64,000 bases of DNA, taken from the NCBI GenBank assembly GCA_949388605.1, contig CASKJV010000010.1:1-64000 (forward strand), written 5' to 3'. The notes beneath the pieces were generated by a model, which was not told the DNA's origin, did no database searches, and saw only the letters and a list, made by a program, of their open reading frames with translations. The stretch comes from an uncultured Clostridia bacterium. Lineage in GTDB: Bacteria; Bacillota; Clostridia; TANB77; CAG-508. Made by a program: the position numbers and the translations under genes. Numbering within the stretch: the stretch's first letter is position 1; each line of letters opens with the position of its first letter. Below, piece by piece: positions 29,230-38,814 of the stretch.

Positions 29230-29305
29230 TTTGATATTTCTCCTTTTAATTTCAGTTGCCATCAAACTTAAATATATATTTTTCCAAATATTCTATTTTT
29301 TAAAA

Positions 29306-31198
29306 TTATTCCATCTCTTTATTTATTTCTTCTGGTTCATGGAATGTTGGAATAACTTCTTTCATAGTATCTTTTATATCTCCTATTGTAACTTCTTTTT
29401 TTTCTAATACTTTGCTAAAAGCTTCCATTTTCTGACTTATATCTTCCATAGTTATATCCATTGGTTCTGCAACAAATATTTTATTGTGTGCTGTTTTTTC
29501 TAATCCTTCTTCTCCCATTAAAAGTTCTTCATATAGTTTTTCTCCCGGTCTTAATCCAGTTATTTCTATTTTTATATCTTCATTTGGAATTAATCCTGAT
29601 AATTTTATTAAACTTACTGCTAAATCATATATTTTCACTGGTTCTCCCATATCTAGCACGAATATTTCTCCACCATTTGCATAAGTCATTGCTTGAAGCA
29701 CAAGTTCTACAGCTTCTGGAATTGTCATAAAAAATCTTGTTATATCTTTATGTGTTACTGTAACAGGTCCACCTTCTGCAATTTGCTTTTTAAATAAAGG
29801 TACAACTGATCCATTACTTCCTAAAACATTTCCAAAACGTACTGCAGCAAATTCGGTTTCACTTACTTTATTTTTAGCTTGTACTATCATTTCACACATT
29901 CTTTTTGTTGCACCCATAATATTAGTAGGATTTACAGCTTTATCTGTTGATATTAAAATAAATCTTTTTACTTTATATTTATCACAAGCATTTACTACAT
30001 TATAAGTTCCAAAAACATTATTTTTTATTGCTTCTAATGGACTGTTTTCCATTAATGGTACATGTTTATGTGCAGCAGCATGAAAGACTAAATATGGATT
30101 ATACTTTTCAAAAATTTGTTCCAAACGCTTTTTGTCTCTTATACTTGCAATTATTGCATCTATTTTCATTTTTGGATATTTTGCTTTTAGTTCTAATTCT
30201 ATATCATATAAATTATTTTCATAAATATCTACAATTACTAGTCTTTCTGGCTTATATTTTATAATTTGTCTACAAAGTTCTGAACCAATAGACCCTCCTC
30301 CTCCAGTTACTAGCACAACTTTATCTTTTATTAAAGATTCTATATTTTGATTATCAAGTTTTATTGGATCTCTTCCTAAAATATCTTCAATTTCAACATC
30401 TCTTAAATTATCAAATAATTTTTTATCTTTTATTATTTCCCTCATTCCTGGAAGTATTCTAACTTTAGCATTTGTTTGTTGACAGATATTTAAAATTTGT
30501 TTTTTATTTTCATTATCAATTCTAGCAATAGAAAAGAAAATTAGATCTATTTTATTTTCTTTACATATTTTTACAATATCATTTCTATTTCCTAGTATTT
30601 TTACACCAGAAACAGTATACCCAAGTCTTTTTTTATTATCATCAATTATTCCAATTATGTTATAAACCTCTGACATATTAGAATGAATATTTTTTATAAT
30701 TTCATGTGCTGCATTTCCAGCTCCTATTATTAGTAATCTTTTGGCATTGTCGTCTGTCTTTGTAATAACCCCTCTATTAACTACATCAAATACAAGTATA
30801 TATCTTACAATAATTCTATATGAAACCATCATAATTCCTATAAAAATACCTGCTAATATATTTAGTTTTATAGAAGCTACATCTAATTTTAAAATAAAAT
30901 CTATTATTGACACTATTAACGAAGAAATTATAGATAAAATTATATAAGTTATATAATCTTTTCCTTCTTCATATCTAATTATATTTTTATATCTTTTTGT
31001 TATATGGAATACAATTTGATAAACTACTATTGAAATTGCAATTGTTCTTAGTAACTTTTTTACATAGTATAATGGTAACTTAATAACAGCATCTGTTATT
31101 AAAATCGTTCCTAAATAATAAGCAAATGCTATACAAAAAATATCTAATACCATTAAAATTATATTTCTATATTTACTAAATCTTTTTATTCTTTCCAA
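29306..31198 (-). CDS. Membrane-anchored NDP-sugar 4,6-dehydratase (CapD/PglF type)
   Basis: This enzyme makes a 4-keto-6-deoxy UDP sugar, usually from UDP-GlcNAc. Of 630 residues, the first 150 hold four to five helices. Residues 150-270 are a first nucleotide-binding fold ('LLIIGAGNAAHEIIKNI'). The catalytic domain follows from residue 300 ('VVLVTGGGGSIGSELCRQI', 'HAAAHKHVPLMENSP', 'LISTDKAVNPTNIMGATKRMCE'). Translation begins at TTG (31198) with GAGG eight bases upstream. It is the first gene after a promoter-like site and may head the long minus-strand operon. Confidence 0.93.
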   Translation of the reverse strand: MERIKRFSKYRNIILMVLDIFCIAFAYYLGTILITDAVIKLPLYYVKKLLRTIAISIVVYQIVFHITKRYKNIIRYEEGKDYITYIILSIISSLIVSIIDFILKLDVASIKLNILAGIFIGIMMVSYRIIVRYILVFDVVNRGVITKTDDNAKRLLIIGAGNAAHEIIKNIHSNMSEVYNIIGIIDDNKKRLGYTVSGVKILGNRNDIVKICKENKIDLIFFSIARIDNENKKQILNICQQTNAKVRILPGMREIIKDKKLFDNLRDVEIEDILGRDPIKLDNQNIESLIKDKVVLVTGGGGSIGSELCRQIIKYKPERLVIVDIYENNLYDIELELKAKYPKMKIDAIIASIRDKKRLEQIFEKYNPYLVFHAAAHKHVPLMENSPLEAIKNNVFGTYNVVNACDKYKVKRFILISTDKAVNPTNIMGATKRMCEMIVQAKNKVSETEFAAVRFGNVLGSNGSVVPLFKKQIAEGGPVTVTHKDITRFFMTIPEAVELVLQAMTYANGGEIFVLDMGEPVKIYDLAVSLIKLSGLIPNEDIKIEITGLRPGEKLYEELLMGEEGLEKTAHNKIFVAEPMDITMEDISQKMEAFSKVLEKKEVTIGDIKDTMKEVIPTFHEPEEINKEME

Positions 31199-31235
31199 TG
31201 TTAAAACCTCTTTTATATTTATTAATGCTTTTCAC

Positions 31236-31264
31236 ATTCTATCATTATATAGCATTTTTTTCAA
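31236..31264 (-). promoter_or_regulatory. Sigma-A-like promoter upstream of the dehydratase operon
   Basis: On the minus strand TTGAAA, a 17-base spacer and TAGAAT lie about 40 bases before the TTG start of the dehydratase gene. A TATAAT also lies inside the spacer. It may drive the long polysaccharide operon. Start site not known. Confidence 0.5.
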
Positions 31265-31402
31265 CACAAACAGACTGTATTTTTTATTTTTTTACATTGT
31301 TTAGATTAAAAGAACAAAAGAGGCACATTTAAAATTTTATATCATTTTAGTAACGTTATGTGCCTCGTCTTTGTTCGTGCGCCGATTTTGTTATACAAAA
31401 TC

Positions 31403-31464
31403 GTGTGCAAATTTTGCCGAAGGCTTTATATTATAGGAATTGCGGAGCAATTTCCTATAATATA
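31403..31464. repeat. Palindromic intergenic element, copy 1
   Basis: The 320-base gap between rmlB and the dehydratase gene contains GTGTGCAAA, then a C-rich spacer, then a hairpin of about 17 pairs (31427-31464) with loop GGA. A second element with the same layout and partly the same sequence is at 53936-54000. A small palindrome (CGATTTTG/CAAAATCG, 31383-31403) precedes it. GAGGCACAT/ATGTGCCTC forms another hairpin further along the gap (31319-31367). Confidence 0.55.
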
Positions 31465-31468
31465 AAAA

Positions 31469-31496
31469 AGTGATGACATTTTAATTTGCCATCACT
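31469..31496 (-). terminator. Terminator of the rml operon
   Basis: On the minus strand a stem AGTGATG/CATCACT with a 14-base loop is followed by six T. It lies 23 bases after the rmlB stop, so it should end the rmlDACB transcript. Confidence 0.7.
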
Positions 31497-31518
31497 CTAA
31501 ATTTTATATTATTTTAAA

Positions 31519-32490
31519 CTATTTCATCAAATATTCTGGATGTGCAATATACCAATCAATTGTTTTAACAATTCCGTCTTTAAACATTGTTTTAGGTTCC
31601 CAACCAAATTCATTTTTTAATTTTGTAGGATCAATTGCATATCTGTAATCATGTCCTTTTCTATCTTCAACATGAGAGATTAAAGATTCTGGTTTACCAA
31701 GTCTTTCTAATATTAATTTAACTATTTCAATATTTCTTTTTTCGTTGTGCCCACCAATATTATATCTTTCACCTTTTTTACCTTGATGTAAAATTATATC
31801 TATTGCTTCACAGTGATCTTCTACAAATAACCAATCTCTAATATTTAATCCTTCACCATAAACAGGTAATGGTTTATCTTGAAGAGCTAGAGAAATCATA
31901 TGTGGTATTAATTTTTCATGATGTTGATATGGTCCATAATTATTTGAGCAATTTGTAACACTTACATTCATTTTAAAAGTTTCTGCATATGCAAATGCTA
32001 TTAAATCTGATGATGCTTTTGATGCTGAATATGGACTGTTTGGTTGAATTGGAGATGTTTCTGTAAAATATCCTGTTTCTCCAAGTGTTCCATAAACTTC
32101 ATCTGTTGAAACATGTACAAATTTATTTGTGCTTCCTTCTCCCCAGAATTGTTTTGCTGCTTCTAATAATGTATGTGTTCCAATTACATTTGTTTGTGTA
32201 AATATAAATGGATTTTTAATACTATTATCAACATGAGATTCTGCTGCAAAATGAACTATTGCGTCTATATCGTATTTTTTGTATGTTTCCATTACAAAAT
32301 CAAAATCACAAATATCTCCTTGTACAAATGTTATTTTGTCTTTTATTGAATCTAAATTGTGTATATTTCCTGCATATGTTAATTTATCAAATACAATTAT
32401 ATTGTATTTTCCTTCATATTTTTTTACCATTAATTCTGCAAAGTTTGCACCTATAAAACCTGCAGCTCCTGTTACTAATATATTTTTCAT
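31519..32490 (-). CDS. rmlB: dTDP-glucose 4,6-dehydratase
   Basis: RmlB performs the second step of dTDP-L-rhamnose synthesis, giving dTDP-4-keto-6-deoxyglucose. In 323 residues: 'VTGAAGFIGANFAELMV', 'HFAAESHVDNSI', 'STDEVYG' and the catalytic 'YSASKASSDLIA', then 'NCSNNYGPYQ'. I choose the ATG at 32490, with GGAGG five bases upstream, not the TTG at 32502. It is the last of four rml genes in order D, A, C, B, and a terminator follows. Confidence 0.96.
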   Translation of the reverse strand: MKNILVTGAAGFIGANFAELMVKKYEGKYNIIVFDKLTYAGNIHNLDSIKDKITFVQGDICDFDFVMETYKKYDIDAIVHFAAESHVDNSIKNPFIFTQTNVIGTHTLLEAAKQFWGEGSTNKFVHVSTDEVYGTLGETGYFTETSPIQPNSPYSASKASSDLIAFAYAETFKMNVSVTNCSNNYGPYQHHEKLIPHMISLALQDKPLPVYGEGLNIRDWLFVEDHCEAIDIILHQGKKGERYNIGGHNEKRNIEIVKLILERLGKPESLISHVEDRKGHDYRYAIDPTKLKNEFGWEPKTMFKDGIVKTIDWYIAHPEYLMK

Positions 32491-32641
32491 TTTTTCCTCC
32501 AATATTCAAAAACTAAACTTCGTCTAAGGTCGTTAGCTTCGTTCCAAAAGCAGTCACATATAAACATATGCTCCTTTACTTTTTTTCACTTAATCTGCCT
32601 ACTTATACTTGTTTATTTTCCGAATCTAATAAATATTTATA

Positions 32642-33226
32642 TTATTTTAAATTTTTAAATAAATCTGTACTCTTTAATTCTTCTAAAGTTGGCCATAAAC
32701 CATCTTTTTCAGAAGTTAAATATTCTTCTGGTTTCATTCCTGGAACTTCTGGCCATACAATACCTATTTCTGGATCATCCCATTTTAATCCGCCTTCTGC
32801 ACTATAATTGTATACATCATCACATTTATAACTAAACTCTGCTTCTTCTGATAATACTAAAAATCCATGTGCAAATCCTCTTGGTACAAAAAACATTTTT
32901 TTATTTTCTTCAGAAAGAATAACTCCTTCCCATTTACCATAAGTTTTGCTTCCTGGTCTTAAATCAACTGCAACATCAAATACTTCACCCTTTATACATC
33001 TAACAAGTTTGGCTTGAGTATTTTCTTTTTGGAAATGTAATCCTCTTAAAACACCTTTTTTTGATTTTGATTGATTATCTTGTACAAATTCGTTTGTAAT
33101 TCCTATTTCAGCAAAACCTGGTTTACTGTAGGTTTCCATAAAATAACCTCTGCTATCTCCAAAAACTGCTGGTTCAATTATATAAACTCCTTCTATAGAA
33201 GTATCTATTCTTTTAAATTTTCCCAT
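32642..33226 (-). CDS. rmlC: dTDP-4-dehydrorhamnose 3,5-epimerase
   Basis: RmlC epimerises the 4-keto sugar at C3 and C5, the third step of dTDP-L-rhamnose synthesis. The 194-residue cupin carries 'EPAVFGDSRGYFMETY', 'FVQDNQSKSKKGVLRGLHFQ' with the catalytic His, and 'FVPRGFAHGFLVLSE'. Length is typical. It lies between rmlA and rmlB. Confidence 0.96.
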   Translation of the reverse strand: MGKFKRIDTSIEGVYIIEPAVFGDSRGYFMETYSKPGFAEIGITNEFVQDNQSKSKKGVLRGLHFQKENTQAKLVRCIKGEVFDVAVDLRPGSKTYGKWEGVILSEENKKMFFVPRGFAHGFLVLSEEAEFSYKCDDVYNYSAEGGLKWDDPEIGIVWPEVPGMKPEEYLTSEKDGLWPTLEELKSTDLFKNLK

Positions 33227-33376
33227 TTTTTTCTTCCTTTCAAAATATTCGTTTAATTTGTATCAAAAATATATATTTTTTTCAAGTATAATAATTCTAA
33301 CTTACTTATCAAACATACGTATGAATGTCCATTAATGTATTAGCAATTAGTCACAATATTTTTGACTTAATAAAAA

Positions 33377-33463
33377 ATTGGTATTTAGGCTAGGCAAAAT
33401 TTATTTGAAAGGCAAAGACGCATACAAGTTGTATGTAACTGCGTTTCAAATAAATTTTAACGA
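33377..33463. repeat. Long inverted repeat between rmlA and rmlC
   Basis: The arms AAAATTTATTTGAAA and TTTCAAATAAATTTT pair perfectly and enclose a region with a second pairing (CGCA/TGCG, and ATACAA/TTGTAT inside). It could be a structured spacer or a small inserted element. It lacks a clear T run in either direction, so a terminator role is not assigned. Confidence 0.55.
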
Positions 33464-33487
33464 CGCATAAATTCAATTCTTTATTAA

Positions 33488-34405
33488 CTAATTTGCATTA
33501 AATAAATCACCTTCAAAAATTTCCTTATATTGTTTGTAATCTTGTTCTGCAATTCTTTTTAAATATTTTCCGTATTCTGTTTTTTTGTATTTTTCTGCTT
33601 CTACCATAAGTGCTTCTTTTGAAATCCATTCATTTCTGTATGCAATTTCTTCTAAGCAAGCTATTTGTGTTCCTTGTCTTAATTCTATTGCTTTTACATA
33701 ATCAGATGCATCTGATAGTCTATCTGCTGATCCTGTATCAAACCAAGCATATCCATTTCCTAAAGGAATTACTTGTAGTTTTCCTTTTTCCATATACACT
33801 TTGTTAACATCTGTTATTTCTAGTTCTCCTCTTTCTGAAGGCTCAATAGATTTAGCAATTTTAACAACTTCATTATCATAAAAGTAAATTCCTGGTACTG
33901 CAAAATGTGATTTTGGATTTTCTGGTTTTTCTTCTATAGATAAAGCTTTTCCTGTTTTATCTATTTCAACAACTCCATATGATGTTGGATCTGCAACTTG
34001 ATATCCAAATATAATTCCGCCTTCTTTTAAATTACTTGCTGCTTTTAACACTCTTTCTACTCTTGACCCATATATCATATTATCACCTAGTATTAATGCT
34101 ACATTATCGTTTCCAATAAAGTCTTCACCAAGTATAAAAGCATCTGCTAATCCTACTGGTTTTTCTTGCACTTTATATTCTAATTTCATTCCAAATCTAG
34201 AACCATCACCTAATAAATTTTTAAATGCTGGTAAATGCACTGGTGTAGAAATTATTAAAACTTCTCTAATTCCAGACATCATTAATGTTGATAATGGATA
34301 ATAAATCATTGGTTTATCATATACTGGTAACATTTGTTTTGAAACTGCTAATGTTACAGGATATAATCTTGTGGCACTACCACCTGCTAAAATAATACCT
34401 TTCAT
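33488..34405 (-). CDS. rmlA: Glucose-1-phosphate thymidylyltransferase
   Basis: RmlA makes dTDP-glucose from dTTP and glucose-1-phosphate, the first step of the rhamnose pathway. The 305-residue protein has 'KGIILAGGSATRLYPVT', 'SKQMLPVYDKPMIYYPLS' and 'LILGDNMIYG'. I choose the ATG at 34405, which has AAAGGA about ten bases upstream and matches the family N-terminus; the longer frame from 34462 adds 19 unrelated residues. It sits downstream of rmlD. Confidence 0.96.
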   Translation of the reverse strand: MKGIILAGGSATRLYPVTLAVSKQMLPVYDKPMIYYPLSTLMMSGIREVLIISTPVHLPAFKNLLGDGSRFGMKLEYKVQEKPVGLADAFILGEDFIGNDNVALILGDNMIYGSRVERVLKAASNLKEGGIIFGYQVADPTSYGVVEIDKTGKALSIEEKPENPKSHFAVPGIYFYDNEVVKIAKSIEPSERGELEITDVNKVYMEKGKLQVIPLGNGYAWFDTGSADRLSDASDYVKAIELRQGTQIACLEEIAYRNEWISKEALMVEAEKYKKTEYGKYLKRIAEQDYKQYKEIFEGDLFNAN

Positions 34406-34428
34406 TATTTTAATTCCTTTCCTCGCTT

Positions 34429-34530
34429 CGCTCGTCATCCGCACTTCAACGATTTTTTTCAAAAATCCTTAGACCGCTGCGACAACGTGCAAGATTTTAT
34501 TTTGTACCCGCACGCTCGTCATCCGCACTT
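34429..34530. repeat. 18-base direct repeat in the rmlD-rmlA spacer
   Basis: CGCTCGTCATCCGCACTT occurs at 34429-34446 and again at 34513-34530. The 66 bases between them are GC-richer than the surroundings. The overall look (CTTCG, CGTC, GCACTT words) recalls the motif at 3818 and 5405. Confidence 0.6.
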
Positions 34531-34548
34531 ACAAGCAAAACATATTTT

Positions 34549-35409
34549 TTATTTTAATTCTTCTTTTAAATAATCTTTTAATGCATCTTCCCATTTAGCT
34601 GGTATAATTCCTGCACTTTTTAATTTCTCTTTTGATAACATACTATTTTTTGGTCTATCTGTAGATGCTGGATTTAAAACTTTATATTCTTCAGATGTAA
34701 CTGGATTTACTACTGTACTTTTTCCTGCAATTTCAAATATTTTTTTAGTAAATTCATACCAAGTTGTAAATCCTTCATTTGTTGAATGATATACTCCATA
34801 CTCTGGTTGTTTTTCCATTATTTCTTCAATAATTTTGCATAATGTTGTTGTTGATGTTGGACTTCCATGTTGATCACATACAACATTTAAACTGTCATGA
34901 TTTTCAGAAAGTTTTAACATTGTTTTTACAAAGTTTTTTCCACCTAATCCATAAAGCCATGCTGTTCTTAAAATATAATATTTTTCAGCTTTAGCTGCAT
35001 TTTCTTCTCCAATTAATTTTGTTTTTCCATAAGCACTTATTGGCCCTGGTTCCATATCTTCAGTATATATTTTATCTATGTCTAATTTTCCATCAAAAAC
35101 ATAATCTGTACTAATATGAATAAATATGCTGTCATTTTCTTTTGCAGCTGCTGAAATATTTTCAACTGCTAAACCATTTACAGTATTTGCTAAGTCATAA
35201 TTTACTTCACATCCATCAACATTTGTATAAGCAGCACAGTTTATAACATAATCTGGATTTATTTCTTTAGCTTTTATAAGTACTGCTTGTCTATCTGTAA
35301 TATCTAAAGTTTCTATTGTTGTTCCTGTAACTTCATATTTTTTTTCTAATCTTTCTTTTAGTTCTCCACCAAGCATTCCATCTGCTCCAATTAATAAAAC
35401 TTTTTTCAT
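34549..35409 (-). CDS. rmlD: dTDP-4-dehydrorhamnose reductase
   Basis: RmlD does the last, NAD(P)H-dependent reduction to dTDP-L-rhamnose. In 286 residues: 'VLLIGADGMLGGELKERL', 'NCAAYTNVDGCE', 'STDYVFDG', the catalytic 'YGKTKLIGEE' and 'RTAWLYGLGGKNFVKTML'. It is the first gene of rmlDACB and is preceded by a strong promoter. It normally forms a complex with the other Rml enzymes only functionally, in the cytosol. Confidence 0.96.
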   Translation of the reverse strand: MKKVLLIGADGMLGGELKERLEKKYEVTGTTIETLDITDRQAVLIKAKEINPDYVINCAAYTNVDGCEVNYDLANTVNGLAVENISAAAKENDSIFIHISTDYVFDGKLDIDKIYTEDMEPGPISAYGKTKLIGEENAAKAEKYYILRTAWLYGLGGKNFVKTMLKLSENHDSLNVVCDQHGSPTSTTTLCKIIEEIMEKQPEYGVYHSTNEGFTTWYEFTKKIFEIAGKSTVVNPVTSEEYKVLNPASTDRPKNSMLSKEKLKSAGIIPAKWEDALKDYLKEELK

Positions 35410-35573
35410 TTCTTACCTTCCTCTACTTTTATTTGTTCTTTTTTTTAATATATTAAATATTCTTTGACAATTTCTAATGTTAAACAATAGCTTAAGCTAT
35501 AAGTTTATTCAAATATTATATAAATACAATCTTTGACATTCTTACATTTTTTGCCATTATTTAAACCATTTCA

Positions 35574-35601
35574 ATTATATCATAGCAATTTCTTTTGTCA
35601 A
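35574..35601 (-). promoter_or_regulatory. Sigma-A promoter of the rml operon
   Basis: On the minus strand TTGACA, a 16-base spacer and TATAAT form a near-consensus promoter 165 bases before rmlD. The rest of the 312-base gap (35410-35721) is plain A/T-rich sequence in which I see no gene or further structure. Confidence 0.8.
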
Positions 35602-35721
35602 AGCTTTTTACAAGCATTTCACACTTTACACAAAATGTTCACAATTGCTATATATAGTAGTTTTTTAAATTATTATCCCTTTAAATCATTAAATTAAATA
35701 TTATATACTTTTGTTTCAGTT

Positions 35722-37137
35722 TTATAAAAATATTATTGGATTTACTGTTATTCCTCCTATTAGTGTAAAAATACATAAGAAAAACAATAATGTCTTTTTA
35801 TAATTTTCATCATGAAATATCAAAAATAAGAATGATAACAAACATGCTTCAACCATAAATAAGTTTAAAAACATTCTTGTAGCAAATATTTCTGGATATC
35901 CTATAAATCCTACAATAATCATTAAAACTATAGATACTCTGATTGCACCTGAAATAGAAAATAATTTTTTATCAATATTTTTTAACATATAAAAAATTAT
36001 ATATACATTAGCTAAATTAACTGCTGCTATACTTCTTGAAAGTAATACATTAGAGAATAATGTCATTTTTTCTAATATTGTCGGAAAACCAGACATACAA
36101 AATACTGTTTCTAAAACTGCAACCAATGTAACTGGTAATAAAAATTTCGCATTATCATCATTTTTAAACATATAATATAAAGCTAATAACATTGGAAGTG
36201 GAAATGCAGATATAAAACTACCATATAATGCGTTCTCCCCTATATCATTAAATGGTAAAAGCATATTGTATAAATAAGTATATAACAAAGATAAGCCTTT
36301 AGTTTCACTTTCAATAATATCGTTATAAGAAAATGGTATAAAGGTTCTACAAATTATTGCTCCTATAACAGACACAATAATAGTTAAAATTCCTATAAAT
36401 AGTGTTTTTCTATCTTTTATTTTTTCTTTATTTTTTATTAAAATCCAAATAATTAAAGCTATAAATACATATGCAAATGATATTGCATATCCTTCAAATG
36501 TAAATGCATATGCAATAATACTTGCCATAATCCCTAGGCATAACATACACTTATAGCTATTTTTTTGCTCTTTAAAAAATTGGTTTATAAGTACAACAAT
36601 AAGTTGTCCAATAATTAATGAGTCAATTTTATCAAAGTTCCATTGTACAGCACCTGAAAAAACTACTACAATTGTTCCAATTATTGAAGAACTCATACTT
36701 TGATCTGTGATTATATTAAATAATTCATAACTTACTAACAATAGACCATAAAATTTAATATTCCACCATAAAGATAATACTGTGTTAGTATTTAAAATCC
36801 ATTCTTTTATTTCTATTTGATTTTGAAAGAAACCAATAATTGTAGACACAACTATCATTATTAATGAAAGTTTAAATCTATTTTCTACTATTATTGTATA
36901 TAATTTTTTAAAACCAATTACAAAATGAAGTCCAATAAAAGCAATTATTCCAAAAATGGTTATACATCTTGCTAACGACATACTATTTCCTGACTTTATA
37001 AAAATATATTCCATAATAATTGCTAATATAATAGAAATTAATCCTAAAATTAAAATTTTCTTTTTCTCTTTAGTATCTAAAGTTTCACATTTTTTTGTTA
37101 TATTATCTATATCCTTTTTATTTTTCTTATTTCCCAT
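35722..37137 (-). CDS. Polytopic membrane protein of unknown function
   Basis: The 471-residue protein has a charged N-terminal 25 residues and about 12-13 hydrophobic segments. 'VLSLWWNIKFYGLLLVSYELFNIIT' resembles part of large clostridial membrane proteins found next to glycan clusters, which I recall as DUF7657-like. It ends abruptly at 'GGITVNPIIFL'; relatives, as I recall them, continue past a similar 'VNP' word, so C-terminal truncation is possible. No catalytic motif is visible. It lies upstream of the rml promoter. Confidence 0.55.
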   Translation of the reverse strand: MGNKKNKKDIDNITKKCETLDTKEKKKILILGLISIILAIIMEYIFIKSGNSMSLARCITIFGIIAFIGLHFVIGFKKLYTIIVENRFKLSLIMIVVSTIIGFFQNQIEIKEWILNTNTVLSLWWNIKFYGLLLVSYELFNIITDQSMSSSIIGTIVVVFSGAVQWNFDKIDSLIIGQLIVVLINQFFKEQKNSYKCMLCLGIMASIIAYAFTFEGYAISFAYVFIALIIWILIKNKEKIKDRKTLFIGILTIIVSVIGAIICRTFIPFSYNDIIESETKGLSLLYTYLYNMLLPFNDIGENALYGSFISAFPLPMLLALYYMFKNDDNAKFLLPVTLVAVLETVFCMSGFPTILEKMTLFSNVLLSRSIAAVNLANVYIIFYMLKNIDKKLFSISGAIRVSIVLMIIVGFIGYPEIFATRMFLNLFMVEACLLSFLFLIFHDENYKKTLLFFLCIFTLIGGITVNPIIFL

Positions 37138-37334
37138 TTTTATACCCTTTCAAAATCTAGAACAAAAGTAAAAAAATAAAACTTATTGCCAATATTAACA
37201 TCATTACTTTATATAACTTTTTAACTATATTTTTTTACCACGCATAACTTATCTTATAAATATTAGAAAGTCCTTATGGACTTTTCTAATATTTAATATC
37301 TATTAAAGTAATATTTTTAACTCTTTCGAATACT

Positions 37335-38609
37335 TTATTTTTTATTATATGGTCTATTCTCTTGTTTTTCTCTTGCTATTCCTAAATTATTTGAAGGAAC
37401 ATCTTTTGTTATTGTAGAACCTGCAGCAATTAAAACATCATCACCTAAAGTTACTGGTGCTACTAAATTAACATTTGAACCAATAAAAGCTCTATCTCCT
37501 ATTACTGTTTTATTTTTATTTTTTCCATCATAATTACATGTAATAGCACCACATCCTACATTACAATCTTCTCCAATTTCTGTATCTCCTAAATAAATAA
37601 AATGAGGTATTTTTGTTCTATTACCAACTTTTACATTTTTTAATTCTACGCAATTTCCTACTTTTACATTATCACCAATAATACATCCTTCTCTTATGTA
37701 AGCATTTGGCCCAATTTCGCAATTACTTCCTATTATAGTTCCACTTTTTATAGTAGTATTTGGATGAATTACTGTATCTACTCCAATTATTACATTATCA
37801 TGAATATATATTGAATTTGCATCTTCTACTGTAACACCATTTCGCATATGTTCAGCATTTATTCTCATTCTTAAAACTCTTGTTAAAAGTTCTAACTGTG
37901 CTCTATCATTTACTCCTAATATTTCTGTATTATCTTCAACAATAACAGCACCTGTTTTTAATCCTTTATCATTCATTATTTTTATAACATCTGTTAAATA
38001 ATATTCTCCTTGTGCATTATTAGGTTTTATATATTCTAGAGATGATAATAATTCTTCTATATCAAAACAATATATACCAGAGTTTATTTCTTTTATTTCT
38101 TTTTCGTACATATTTGCATCTTTTTCTTCTACAATTGCTTTAATATTTCCACCTTCATCACGAATAATTCTTCCATATCCTGTAGGGTTTTCATATATAG
38201 CTGTTAAAAGAGTAGCATATTCTTTATTTTTGTAGCTTTTTGTTATTAAATTTTCTAAAGTTTCTTTTCTAATGATTGGAACATCTCCATAAAGAATAAC
38301 AACTTTTCCTTTTTTTCCTTGTAAATATTTTTTTGCTTGCATTACAGCATGGCCAGTTCCTAATAGCTCATCTTGATATGCATATTTTACTGTATCTCCT
38401 AGTACAGCTTCTACTTGTTCTCTTAAATGTCCAACAACAGCAACCACTTCATCTGAACCAACTTGTTTTGCAAGTTCTGTAACTCTTTTTACTAATTCTT
38501 TATCATATATTTTATGAACTAATTTAGATTTTTCTGACTTCATACGAGTTCCTTTTCCTGCAGCCATAATAACAGTCATTACATATTTATCTTCACCATC
38601 AATAATCAT
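37335..38609 (-). CDS. glmU: Bifunctional UDP-N-acetylglucosamine pyrophosphorylase / glucosamine-1-phosphate acetyltransferase
   Basis: GlmU acetylates glucosamine-1-phosphate and couples it to UTP to give UDP-GlcNAc for peptidoglycan and for the polysaccharide locus. Residues 10-235 are the nucleotidyltransferase ('MAAGKGTRMKSEKSKLVH', 'LLGTGHAVMQA', 'LYGDVPII'). Residues 255-424 are the beta-helix acetyltransferase ('HFIYLGDTEIGEDCNVG', 'AITCNYDGKNKNKTVIGD', 'FIGSNVNLVAPV'). The ATG at 38609 has AAAGG upstream. At 424 residues it is somewhat shorter than the E. coli enzyme but contains all blocks. Confidence 0.95.
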   Translation of the reverse strand: MIIDGEDKYVMTVIMAAGKGTRMKSEKSKLVHKIYDKELVKRVTELAKQVGSDEVVAVVGHLREQVEAVLGDTVKYAYQDELLGTGHAVMQAKKYLQGKKGKVVILYGDVPIIRKETLENLITKSYKNKEYATLLTAIYENPTGYGRIIRDEGGNIKAIVEEKDANMYEKEIKEINSGIYCFDIEELLSSLEYIKPNNAQGEYYLTDVIKIMNDKGLKTGAVIVEDNTEILGVNDRAQLELLTRVLRMRINAEHMRNGVTVEDANSIYIHDNVIIGVDTVIHPNTTIKSGTIIGSNCEIGPNAYIREGCIIGDNVKVGNCVELKNVKVGNRTKIPHFIYLGDTEIGEDCNVGCGAITCNYDGKNKNKTVIGDRAFIGSNVNLVAPVTLGDDVLIAAGSTITKDVPSNNLGIAREKQENRPYNKK

Positions 38610-38814
38610 AAGATCACCTTTCTAAAACACCTATACTTGTTTTAATTAATTTTCATAATATATTATATTCTGACTCTTTTTATAAAGTTTAAATCATTTT
38701 ATTATATTATAATAATTTAGTCAATTAAGTAAAAATATTTTATTAATTGATTTACTAATAACACTAGTATAACATTAAAAATATATATATTTTTACTCCT
38801 TACTATAATTATCA

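Noticed and set aside
28859-30264. Plus-strand frames opposite the aminotransferase and dehydratase genes
   Set aside because: They are Leu/His-rich shadows of conserved minus-strand genes and have no ribosome sites.
37257-37295. Terminator after glmU
   Set aside because: An inverted repeat with a GTCC/GGAC core is present, but no T run follows on the minus strand; it is only a hairpin of unknown role.
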